64,000 bases of DNA from Cruoricaptor ignavus (GTDB lineage: Bacteria; Bacteroidota; Bacteroidia; Flavobacteriales; Weeksellaceae): the NCBI RefSeq assembly GCF_900141665.1, contig NZ_FQYI01000001.1:310001-374000 (forward strand), read 5' to 3'. Each line of letters opens with the position of its first letter. Within the stretch, counting starts at the first letter, position 1. The translations under genes and the position numbers were made by a program. The notes below the pieces were generated by a model, which saw only the letters and a program-made list of their open reading frames with translations, was not told the DNA's origin and did no database searches. This document shows positions 26,872 through 33,486 of this stretch, piece by piece.

Positions 26872-27252
26872 ATGACGGAAGAAAGAGCGAGATACAGCGA
26901 TAAGGATCTGAAGGAATTCCGTGAGCTGATTCAGGCAAAAATCGAAAAGGCAGAGAAGGATTTGGCGCGGATTAATGAAAGTTTCATCAACGACCAGAAC
27001 AACGGCACCGATGATACTTCGCCGACTTTCAAGGCGTTTGAAGAAGGTGCGGAAACGCTGAGCAAAGAGCAGAATGCAATTTTGGCAGGGCGGCAGGAAA
27101 AATTCATCCGTGATTTGAAGCACGCCTTAATCCGCATCGAAAACAAGACCTACGGCATTTGCAGAGTGACGGGCAAACTGATCCCGAAGGAAAGGCTGCG
27201 CGCTGTTCCGCACGCTACGCTAAGCATCGAGGCGAAAAATATGCAGCGCTAG
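26872..27252 (+). CDS. DksA/TraR-like protein lacking the zinc-finger cysteines
   Basis: A 126-residue protein with the architecture of DksA: an N-terminal helix, a coiled coil (about residues 30-85), a KTYGICRVTGKLIPKERL turn where DksA has its zinc finger, and a short tail. Only one cysteine remains of the four that bind zinc in E. coli DksA. It probably enters the RNA polymerase secondary channel to adjust transcription, but without bound zinc. It lies 12 bases after ileS and ends in a hairpin terminator. Confidence 0.8.
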   Translation: MTEERARYSDKDLKEFRELIQAKIEKAEKDLARINESFINDQNNGTDDTSPTFKAFEEGAETLSKEQNAILAGRQEKFIRDLKHALIRIENKTYGICRVTGKLIPKERLRAVPHATLSIEAKNMQR

Positions 27253-27277
27253 TTTTTAACCGAAAATGCCGTGAAAC

Positions 27278-27305
27278 TTCCGCTTCGTAAGCGGGAATTT
27301 TTAAA
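27278..27305 (+). terminator. Terminator between the DksA-like gene and lspA
   Basis: Stem CCGCTT/AAGCGG with a CGT loop, extended by further pairing outside, followed by ATTTTTAAAAATTT. Confidence 0.7.
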
Positions 27306-27320
27306 AATTTAAGAAGAACC

Positions 27321-27941
27321 TTGAAGAAAATCACACTCATTACGCTGTTGATTCTGCTGATAGATCAGGCATCGAAAATCTATGTGAAAACGCATTTCTA
27401 CCTTGGCGAAAGCGTGGATGTTTTCCCGGGCTTCAAGCTCACTTTCGTAGAAAATCCTGGTATGGCGTACGGCTTTCATTTCGGCGGCCTACTTGGCAAA
27501 TACCTGCTGGTAATCATCCGCATTTTCCTGATTGGTGGAATGGTTTACCTTTTCAGAAAATGGCTGAAGGAAGGCCGCACCACGAATTTCCTGCTGATAC
27601 CGATGGCGATGATTTTCGCCGGAGCCATTGGCAACCTGATTGACGGGATGTTCTACGGTATGATTTTCGACAGCGGCACCGTGTACGATGAAGAGCTCGG
27701 CCGCTGGATCGATTACGGCGGTATTTCGAACCTTGTGCCTTTTGGCAAAGGCTATTCGGCATTTATGAAAGGCTGCGTGGTGGATATGCTGCATTTTCCA
27801 CTGGTAGATACGCAAATCGGCAATACGCGCATCGAATTTTTCAAATACATCTTTAATGTGGCGGATTCTGCGATAACCATCGGCGTTGCTTTGCTGCTGA
27901 TTTTCAGGAAGAAAGCCTTTCCAAACGGACTGGATTTTTAG
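27321..27941 (+). CDS. lspA: Lipoprotein signal peptidase (signal peptidase II)
   Basis: A 206-residue inner-membrane aspartyl protease that removes the signal peptide from lipid-modified prolipoproteins. Four membrane helices are visible, and both catalytic Asp motifs are present: GAIGNLIDGMFYG and FNVADSAITIG. The start is TTG (27321), which gives the expected first helix LITLLILLIDQASKIYVK. It is somewhat longer than the E. coli enzyme (164 residues) because of a loop around residues 115-150, usual in Bacteroidetes. The many lipoproteins in this window are likely clients. Confidence 0.93.
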   Translation: MKKITLITLLILLIDQASKIYVKTHFYLGESVDVFPGFKLTFVENPGMAYGFHFGGLLGKYLLVIIRIFLIGGMVYLFRKWLKEGRTTNFLLIPMAMIFAGAIGNLIDGMFYGMIFDSGTVYDEELGRWIDYGGISNLVPFGKGYSAFMKGCVVDMLHFPLVDTQIGNTRIEFFKYIFNVADSAITIGVALLLIFRKKAFPNGLDF

Positions 27942-27948
27942 AATTCCT

Positions 27949-27956
27949 TACCTTTG
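27949..27956 (+). promoter_or_regulatory. -7 box of the mntA-hepT pair
   Basis: TACCTTTG, 5 nt before the mntA ATG, overlapping the spacer after lspA. A leaderless two-gene transcript is likely. Confidence 0.55.
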
Positions 27957-27961
27957 AAACG

Positions 27962-28261
27962 ATGGAAGGGCTGAATTTAACAGAAAAACAAATCCGTACG
28001 CTTTGCCGAGATCACAATGTGGAAGCACTCTACCTTTTTGGCTCGGCGCTCAATGATAATTTTAATGATGAAAGCGACATAGATTTTCTGGTAAAATTTC
28101 TGCCTATTGATTTGCAGCATTATTTCCGGAATTATCTTTCGCTAAAGGAAAATCTTGAAAACATTTCCGGCAGAGCTGTGGATTTGGTAGAAGAGCAGAG
28201 CATAAAAAACCCTATTTTCCGCAAAAATATTGACCGCTCAAAAGTAAAAATTTATGGATGA
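27962..28261 (+). CDS. mntA: MNT-domain nucleotidyltransferase, MntA-type antitoxin
   Basis: A 99-residue minimal nucleotidyltransferase. The polymerase-beta signature G-S-x10-D-x-D is complete (Gly27-Ser28, Asp39, Asp41), so the metal-binding centre should work. In studied MntA-HepT pairs this protein adds AMP to a tyrosine of the HEPN partner and silences it. The gene lies directly before a HEPN gene and overlaps it by 8 bases, the order and coupling typical of this toxin-antitoxin class. A repair or defence role is possible; the pairing is seen, its activity is inferred. Confidence 0.85.
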   Translation: MEGLNLTEKQIRTLCRDHNVEALYLFGSALNDNFNDESDIDFLVKFLPIDLQHYFRNYLSLKENLENISGRAVDLVEEQSIKNPIFRKNIDRSKVKIYG

Positions 28262-28604
28262 AGCTGTGCTGAAATATCTTCACGACATCCAAAATTCCAT
28301 TCTGGAAATTAATTCTTATTTTGAAAACAGGCCAAAGGATTTCTTTGAATATCAGCAAAATACAATGCTGAAAAGGGCGGTGGAAAGGGATTTGGAAATT
28401 ATAGGTGAAGCAATGAACAGGATTTTGAAAAAAGACTGTTCTGTCACTGAGCAAATCCCGGAATCTCGTTCGATAATCAGCTTGAGAAACTTGGTAATCC
28501 ACGCTTACGACAGTATTTCAGACGAAATTATCTGGTCCGTAATAACTCATCATTTGCCTAAATTACAGGGCGAAGTAGAACAACTCATTAACCATCACCA
28601 ATAA
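28254..28604 (+). CDS. hepT: HEPN-domain ribonuclease, HepT-type toxin (DUF86)
   Basis: A 116-residue all-helical HEPN protein with the catalytic motif R-x4-H-x-Y complete (Arg78, His83, Tyr85 in RNLVIHAY). HepT toxins cut RNA; the tyrosine is the residue that MntA modifies with AMP. RAVERDLEIIGEAMNRI, the middle helix, is the usual DUF86 sequence. The ATG lies inside the end of mntA. The pair stands between the housekeeping genes lspA and trpS without integrase, repeats or obvious foreign base composition. Confidence 0.87.
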   Translation: MDEAVLKYLHDIQNSILEINSYFENRPKDFFEYQQNTMLKRAVERDLEIIGEAMNRILKKDCSVTEQIPESRSIISLRNLVIHAYDSISDEIIWSVITHHLPKLQGEVEQLINHHQ

Positions 28605-28608
28605 AAAA

Positions 28609-29577
28609 ATGGCACGCATTCTCACCGGAATTCAGGCAACAGGCACACCGCATCTCGGGAATTTGCTCGGCGCAATCATCCCTGCCATCGAGCTTTCCAA
28701 AAACCCAGACAACGAATCCTTCCTGTTCATTGCCAACCTGCATACCCTCACGCAAATCAAAAACGCGGATGAACTTCGCCAAAATACGCAACAAATTGCG
28801 GCTGCCTGGCTGGCTTTCGGACTGGATACGGAAAAAACGCACTTCTACCGGCAAAGCGACATCCCGGAAGTTTGCGAGCTGTACTGGTATCTCTCCTGCT
28901 TTTTCCCGTACCAAAGGCTCACGCTGGCTCATTCTTTCAAAGACAAAGCCGACAGGCTGGATGATGTGAACGCCGGGCTTTTCAGCTATCCAGTTTTGAT
29001 GGCGGCAGACATCCTGCTGTACGATGCGGAAATTGTTCCAGTGGGAAAAGATCAGCTGCAGCATCTGGAAATGGCAAGGGATATGGGCGGAAGATTCAAT
29101 CATCAGATGGGCGAGACCTTCGTGCTGCCAAAGGCTGAGCTGGAAGAAAGCACGAAATATGTGCCGGGAACTGACGGACAAAAAATGTCGAAATCGCGCG
29201 GCAACATCATCAATATTTTCCTGCCAGAAAAGCAGCTGAAGAAGCAGATAATGTCCATAGAGACGGATTCTACACCGCTGGAAGAACCGAAAAATCCGGA
29301 CACCTGCAAAGTTTTCTCGATTTATTCCTTGGTTGCTGATGAAATACAGACTGAGGTTTTGCGCAAAAAATATCTTGCAGGAAACTTTGGCTACGGCCAC
29401 GCAAAAACCGAGCTGCTGAATTTGATTTTGGATAAATTTTCCAAAGAGCGCGAAACATTCAATTATTTCATCGAAAATCCTGCCGAGCTTGAAGAAAAAC
29501 TAAAGCACGGTGCCGAAAAAACGCGGCCAATCGCACAGGAAACTTTGGCAAGGGTTCGGGAAAGATTGGGGGTTTAG
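28609..29577 (+). CDS. trpS: Tryptophanyl-tRNA synthetase
   Basis: A 322-residue class I synthetase that charges tRNA-Trp. The HIGH-like motif is TGTPHLGNLLGA (about residues 11-22) and the KMSKS loop is GQKMSKSRGNII (about 190-201). Length is normal. It starts 4 bases after hepT, so it may also be read from the toxin-antitoxin promoter. Its last 4 bases overlap the convergent HAD phosphatase gene. Confidence 0.95.
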   Translation: MARILTGIQATGTPHLGNLLGAIIPAIELSKNPDNESFLFIANLHTLTQIKNADELRQNTQQIAAAWLAFGLDTEKTHFYRQSDIPEVCELYWYLSCFFPYQRLTLAHSFKDKADRLDDVNAGLFSYPVLMAADILLYDAEIVPVGKDQLQHLEMARDMGGRFNHQMGETFVLPKAELEESTKYVPGTDGQKMSKSRGNIINIFLPEKQLKKQIMSIETDSTPLEEPKNPDTCKVFSIYSLVADEIQTEVLRKKYLAGNFGYGHAKTELLNLILDKFSKERETFNYFIENPAELEEKLKHGAEKTRPIAQETLARVRERLGV

Positions 29578-30266
29578 AAGAAATTTTTCAGCTCTTCCAA
29601 TTTTTTGATAGTCGGAATATCCGAATCGAAATCATCATTAAAACGGTCGAAGAAAATTGCGCGAATTCCAAAGGCCAGTGCACCTTCAATATCGGCAATC
29701 CAATCATCACCTATCATTATCGAATTGGTTTTCAATGCATTAGCCTTGTTTAAAGCGTGGGCATAAATTTCAGGCTGCGGTTTCCTGATGCCAATATCAT
29801 CGGCAGAAGTTATCGTGCTGAAAAATTTACCAATGCCAGAATTCTCGCACTTTCTCAGCGTTTCTTCACCAAAGCCGTTGGACAGGATATGCATCGTGAA
29901 GCCTTTATTCATCAGGTATTCCAAAATTTCTGCCGCACCTTCTACCAATTCGTTGAAATTCAGAATTTCTGAGAGAAAGGTATTTTCGAAAAACTGAGAC
30001 AAGCCTAAATCGTCAATCCCGAAAAACAGGAAAGTATCGTAGAAACGGTGCTTCCGAAGGTACGCCTTGTCAATTTCCTTATCACGGATTTTCGCCCAAA
30101 GATTTTCGTTCACGGTGTAATATTCCCGATGAAATTCTTCAAACGAAATCCCGTACAAATCCTGAATCCTTTCCCGTGTAAATATCTGATTTAAAGCAAG
30201 ATAGGCATTTCGGCGATAATCCCACAAAGTATTATCAAGGTCAAAAAAAATGTGCTGAATTTCCAC
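29574..30266 (-). CDS. HAD superfamily phosphatase (YjjG type)
   Basis: About 230 residues. Haloacid dehalogenase signatures are IFFDLDNTLWDYRRNA (motif I, two catalytic Asp), HILSNGF (motif II), and KPQPEIYAHA with IMIGDDWIADIEGALAFG (motifs III and IV). The helical cap fits the YjjG/pyrimidine 5'-nucleotidase group that removes phosphate from nucleoside monophosphates, including damaged ones; the substrate is inferred. I chose GTG at 30266 because a -7 box ends 4 nt before it. An ATG at 30302 would lie upstream of that box. Confidence 0.88.
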   Translation of the reverse strand: MEIQHIFFDLDNTLWDYRRNAYLALNQIFTRERIQDLYGISFEEFHREYYTVNENLWAKIRDKEIDKAYLRKHRFYDTFLFFGIDDLGLSQFFENTFLSEILNFNELVEGAAEILEYLMNKGFTMHILSNGFGEETLRKCENSGIGKFFSTITSADDIGIRKPQPEIYAHALNKANALKTNSIMIGDDWIADIEGALAFGIRAIFFDRFNDDFDSDIPTIKKLEELKNFF

Positions 30267-30270
30267 AGCA

Positions 30271-30278
30271 CAAATGTA
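30271..30278 (-). promoter_or_regulatory. -7 box of the HAD phosphatase
   Basis: TACATTTG on the minus strand, 4 nt before the proposed GTG start. It points to a leaderless transcript and a start later than the first in-frame ATG. Confidence 0.45.
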
Positions 30279-30298
30279 AGCAATTCCGTTTTCAGGCT

Positions 30299-30433
30299 TC
30301 AATTTTTACAGACTACCACCCTACCTTTCGCAGTTTTAATCGCCGCAAGGCTTTGGGAATAATTCAGTAAAAATCGGATGGTTTCAGGCTTCGGCATTGC
30401 AGCCTTCACACTTAAAGCGTCGATTTTCTTCAT
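30299..30433 (-). CDS. 44-residue basic small protein, unknown function
   Basis: A short complete frame beginning MKKIDALSVKAAMPKPETIR and ending in AKGRVVVCKN. I have a sense of seeing very similar short proteins in Flavobacteriia genomes, but cannot check that here. It has ten basic and three acidic residues, no membrane segment and a probable helix with FLLNYSQSLAAI. It lies between the sigma factor gene and the HAD phosphatase on the same strand, and a perfect 18-bp palindrome precedes it. The frame starts and stops cleanly in a gap that would otherwise be empty. Function unknown. Confidence 0.6.
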   Translation of the reverse strand: MKKIDALSVKAAMPKPETIRFLLNYSQSLAAIKTAKGRVVVCKN

Positions 30434-30443
30434 TCGCGAGATA

Positions 30444-30461
30444 TTTAGGTTTAAACCTAAA
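30444..30461. repeat. Perfect 18-bp palindrome TTTAGGTTTAAACCTAAA
   Basis: Every base pairs with its partner. It lies 10 bases upstream of the small protein's ATG and 20 bases past the sigma factor stop. It could be a repressor site or a weak hairpin; no T run follows. Confidence 0.8.
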
Positions 30462-30481
30462 ACGAAGAAAACCGAGGAATA

Positions 30482-31072
30482 TTATTTCGTGAGCGTCACG
30501 GAATGCTCTTTCATTATTTTCCGCAGGTTCATCAGTGCGTAGCGCACCCTGCCCAAAGTTGTGTTGATGCTTGCGTCGGTTTGCTCGGCGATTTCCTTGA
30601 AGCTCAACCCGTCGAAAAACCGCAGCCTAATTACTTCCCTCTGATTTTCAGGAAGATAGGCAATTATTTTATGCAAATCTTCATTAATCTGCTGCTTCAC
30701 CAAAATTTCTTCGATGCTTTCGGAAGGCTCTTTCAGCAGATCGAAAATCGAGAAATCCTCATTTTCATAGGTGGTTTCGGAAATGTGTTGCTGCTTGGTT
30801 TTCAGCCTGTAATGGTCGATAATCAGGTTGTACGCCACGCGCTTCGCCCAGATGATAAATTTCCCCTCCTCGCGGTATCTGCCTTCTTTCAGGGTAATGA
30901 TGATTTTCACAAAGGTATCCTGAAACAGGTCATTTGCCAGCTCCTCATCTCTCACTTTTTTTAATATAAAGCTGAAAAGTTCGTCTTTATGGCGGCATAT
31001 GAGGCTGGCGAGCGCTACTTCACTGCCAGCCTGATACTGCAGGATCAGCTGACTGTCGGGATCTGAAATCAT
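30482..31072 (-). CDS. ECF-type RNA polymerase sigma factor
   Basis: 196 residues from the ATG at 31072. Region 2 (about residues 20-90) includes DELANDLFQDTFVKIIITL and a KFIIWAKRVAYNLIIDHYR segment that reads -10 DNA. Region 4 (about 135-185) includes LPENQREVIRLRFFDGLSF followed by KEIAEQ, the helix-turn-helix for the -35 element. The small size and missing regions 1 and 3 define the ECF group. No anti-sigma gene lies next to it, so control is probably by other means. A -7 box about 100 bases upstream gives it a long leader. Confidence 0.92.
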   Translation of the reverse strand: MISDPDSQLILQYQAGSEVALASLICRHKDELFSFILKKVRDEELANDLFQDTFVKIIITLKEGRYREEGKFIIWAKRVAYNLIIDHYRLKTKQQHISETTYENEDFSIFDLLKEPSESIEEILVKQQINEDLHKIIAYLPENQREVIRLRFFDGLSFKEIAEQTDASINTTLGRVRYALMNLRKIMKEHSVTLTK

Positions 31073-31173
31073 AAAACACAGAATTATCGTGCAGCAATTC
31101 TGCAACTGCCATAAGCGCACGGGTTAATCTGTAGTTTTACTGAATATGTTTTCTTTTAGTAAAGGTTTCGGTG

Positions 31174-31181
31174 CAAATATA
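31174..31181 (-). promoter_or_regulatory. -7 box of the ECF sigma factor
   Basis: TATATTTG on the minus strand, a full TAnnTTTG match. The leader to the ATG at 31072 would be about 95 nt. Confidence 0.55.
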
Positions 31182-31226
31182 AAATTTTCCAGGAACTGTT
31201 GAAATTTATTAAACAACATTCCCCAA

Positions 31227-31724
31227 TTATTTAAACAAATCCACCAGCAAAGGTATCGGCATATTCAGCGTAAGGCCGATGTTCAGGCCCTCCAGTTTCT
31301 TGCCCTTCAGGGTCTGATTTTTATAGGCAAAGCCATACCCGCCGGTGATGTCCAGCATACCGGCAATATTGAAGCCCGCCTTCGGCGCGATATATTTATC
31401 CGTAGCCTCCGCGCCTGCGAGGAAATACCAGGAATGGTAGAAATCCACATTCCTCCGGAAGTTAAACAGCACATCTGCCTGCGCCTTCGGCATAATGGCG
31501 AATTCCGAATTGGAAGACCCCATAAGCGCTGCCGCCCCCACACGGAATGCAACATCATCATGGCGCAGCAACAGAATGCGCCCCCCTACCTCGCCGAACC
31601 CGCTGTTCTGATACACATAGCCGATATGCACAAATTTATGCATCGTAAGCGGCTCCCGCGAACGAACCTGGGCATACAAGGAAAAATTGATAAGGAAAAA
31701 AAATACGGCAATCAGCTTTTTCAT
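31227..31724 (-). CDS. Secreted or outer-membrane beta-rich protein, unknown function
   Basis: A 165-residue protein with a signal peptide (KKLIAVFFFLINFSLYAQ). The mature part alternates small and aromatic residues (GGRILLLRHDDVAFRVGAAA, YHSWYFLAGAEATDKY) and ends in Phe-Lys, like a small outer-membrane barrel. I do not recognise a named family. It lies downstream of metK, separated from it by a terminator, so it is probably transcribed alone. I see no clear promoter. Confidence 0.7.
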   Translation of the reverse strand: MKKLIAVFFFLINFSLYAQVRSREPLTMHKFVHIGYVYQNSGFGEVGGRILLLRHDDVAFRVGAAALMGSSNSEFAIMPKAQADVLFNFRRNVDFYHSWYFLAGAEATDKYIAPKAGFNIAGMLDITGGYGFAYKNQTLKGKKLEGLNIGLTLNMPIPLLVDLFK

Positions 31725-31768
31725 CTATTTAAAATCTGGGCGTAAATTTAAAACTTATCTTAAAATAA

Positions 31769-31794
31769 AAAACCGCCTCCAGAGAAACGGTTTT
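31769..31794 (-). terminator. Terminator of metK
   Basis: Minus-strand stem AAAACCG/CGGTTTT with a 12-nt loop, followed by a T-rich stretch, 29 bases past the metK stop. Confidence 0.8.
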
Positions 31795-31822
31795 CAACCT
31801 ATACCTATACCAAGGAATTCTA

Positions 31823-33100
31823 TTAAATTCCGAAGGCCTTTTTAATATCATCCACCCTGTCCAGCTTCTCCCATGTGAAAAATTCCAGATTTTCAATAGT
31901 TCTGGATGTCCCGTCCGGCTTGGTGAAGGTTTTGGTCTCCACCTTATGCTCGCGCCCCATGTGGCCGTACGCCGCCGTCACCTGATAGATTGGGTTGCGA
32001 AGCTTCAGATTTTGCTCGATAGCATAAGGCCGAAGGTCGAAAAGCGCATTGATTTTCTCCGCAATCTCCCCGTCGGTAAGCTCTACTTTGGCGGTGCCGT
32101 AGGTATCCACAAAGAGGCCGCACGGCTGCGAAACCCCGATGGCATAAGACACTTGCACCAGCACCTCATCTGCCACGCCTGCGGCTACCAGGTTTTTCGC
32201 GATGTGGCGCATGGCGTATGCCGCACTCCTGTCCACCTTGGAGGGGTCTTTTCCGGAGAATGCACCTCCGCCGTGCGCCCCCTTACCGCCGTAGGTATCC
32301 ACAATGATTTTACGACCAGTGAGCCCCGTGTCCCCATGCGGGCCGCCAATTACAAACTTGCCGGTCGGGTTGATGTGGTAAGTGATTTCGTTTGTAAAAA
32401 GCCTGGCGATTTCCGGCTTCTGGCGAGCGCGCACCGCAGGGATGAGAATGTTGATAATGTCACTTTTAATTTTTTCCAGCATTGCGCCCTCGCTGGCGAA
32501 CTCGTCGTGCTGCGTGGATACCACGATGGTATCGATGCGCTGCGGTTTATGATCATCGGAATACTCTATGGTCACCTGCGCCTTGGCATCCGGGCGGAGG
32601 TAAGGTATGGTGCCGTTTTTGCGAAGGTTGGCGAGTTCGTACATCAACTCGTGGGCTAGGTCCAGCGCAAGGGGCAGATAGTTTTCCGTCTCGCTAGTAG
32701 CGTAGCCGAACATCATCCCCTGGTCGCCGGCGCCCTGCTTCTCGGCCTTGGTTTCAAAATCATCGTCCTCGGAGGCGCGGTCCACGCCCTGATTGATGTC
32801 TCCGGACTGCTCGTGGATGGCGGAGATGATGCCGCAGGAATCGCCGCTGAACATATATTCGCCCTTGGTGTAGCCAATATCATTAATGACTTTGCGTGCG
32901 ATGGACTGCACATCCAGGTAGGTTTCGGACTTTACTTCGCCGGCGAGCACTACCTGCCCGGTGGTGACGAGGGTTTCGCAAGCCACTTTGGACTGCGGGT
33001 CGAAGGCCAGGAAGTTGTCAATCAGCGCGTCGGAGATCTGGTCTGCTACTTTGTCCGGATGCCCTTCGGATACGGATTCTGATGTGAATAGGTAGGACAT
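31823..33100 (-). CDS. metK: S-adenosylmethionine synthetase
   Basis: A 425-residue cytosolic enzyme that makes S-adenosylmethionine from methionine and ATP. Signatures: [18 protein letters not shown] (about residues 11-28), [14 protein letters not shown] (about 126-139) and the glycine-rich [19 protein letters not shown] (about 277-295). It is slightly longer than the E. coli enzyme (384 residues), usual in Bacteroidetes. The leader carries a SAM-II class riboswitch, so the product should repress its own synthesis. A terminator closes the gene. Confidence 0.97.
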   Translation of the reverse strand: MSYLFTSESVSEGHPDKVADQISDALIDNFLAFDPQSKVACETLVTTGQVVLAGEVKSETYLDVQSIARKVINDIGYTKGEYMFSGDSCGIISAIHEQSGDINQGVDRASEDDDFETKAEKQGAGDQGMMFGYATSETENYLPLALDLAHELMYELANLRKNGTIPYLRPDAKAQVTIEYSDDHKPQRIDTIVVSTQHDEFASEGAMLEKIKSDIINILIPAVRARQKPEIARLFTNEITYHINPTGKFVIGGPHGDTGLTGRKIIVDTYGGKGAHGGGAFSGKDPSKVDRSAAYAMRHIAKNLVAAGVADEVLVQVSYAIGVSQPCGLFVDTYGTAKVELTDGEIAEKINALFDLRPYAIEQNLKLRNPIYQVTAAYGHMGREHKVETKTFTKPDGTSRTIENLEFFTWEKLDRVDDIKKAFGI

Positions 33101-33102
33101 AA

Positions 33103-33160
33103 TTTCTTTTGTTTTTAAAATTTGCCCCGCGTGGATTTAACTGCGCAACTACAAAAGAAA
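33103..33160 (-). promoter_or_regulatory. Inverted repeat before metK, possible riboswitch switch helix
   Basis: Ten-base perfect arms (33103-33112 and 33151-33160) would pair in the metK mRNA and end 2 nt before the ATG, hiding the start region. A second candidate helix, CTAAAA (33178-33183) with TTTTAG (33161-33166) on the minus strand, uses bases that also belong to the SAM-II pseudoknot. The two could form the on/off choice. Inference from pairing only. Confidence 0.5.
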
Positions 33161-33171
33161 CTAAAATAGAG

Positions 33172-33227
33172 AATCTGTTTTAGCATTTTTTTGCGAGGTT
33201 GCAAGCAGTCAAATTTTTCCTCGGGGT
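33172..33227 (-). ncRNA. SAM-II class riboswitch in the metK leader
   Basis: On the minus strand, P1 is CGAGG (33219-33223) with CCTCG (33194-33198). The loop contains ATTTGACTGCTTGCAA, and the tail reads AAAATGCTAAAACAG. These match the SAM-II features I know: an AUUU-rich loop, UUGCAA before the 3' arm of P1, and the AAAUGCUAAA tail that makes the pseudoknot. CTG (33206-33208) can pair with CAG (33175-33177). The transcription start predicted from the -7 box lies only about 5 nt upstream of the aptamer. The ligand would be S-adenosylmethionine, the product of metK. Confidence 0.82.
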
Positions 33228-33237
33228 TTTATAGCGG

Positions 33238-33245
33238 CAAAGGTA
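33238..33245 (-). promoter_or_regulatory. -7 box of metK
   Basis: TACCTTTG on the minus strand. It places the transcript start right at the SAM-II aptamer. Confidence 0.6.
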
Positions 33246-33295
33246 GTTTCTTTTTTTTAATCTGAAAAGTCTCCTTTATGATTTTTGGCAGGTGT

Positions 33296-33405
33296 GGGCC
33301 GATGCGCGCGCCCCGGATAGCAGCGGATACCCCGCAGGGAGCCGCGGAGCGAAGCGGAGCGGCGATACGAGGAGTAGGAGCGGATAGCCGGAAATGGCGC
33401 CCAAA
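33296..33405. other. GC-rich structured intergenic element
   Basis: Part of the gap 33101-33486, which holds the metK leader, this element and the region before the catalase-like gene. It contains AGCGGATA twice (33322-33329, 33379-33386), a GCCGC/GCGGC stem (33341-33345, 33359-33363) and ends near GGCGCCCAAATTATT. It recalls GC-rich spacers I associate with Bacteroidetes genomes, but I cannot confirm that here. No coding frame is convincing. Confidence 0.5.
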
Positions 33406-33486
33406 TTATTGCCGAACGCGGGGATGCCCATCGAAGTTGTAAAAATTTTAAAGTAAATTTGATTTCTGAAACTAAAAAATACCGCC

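Noticed and set aside
27962-28604. Mobile defence island around mntA-hepT
   Set aside because: The genes on both sides are housekeeping, with no integrase, repeats or tRNA next to them; it looks like a stand-alone pair.
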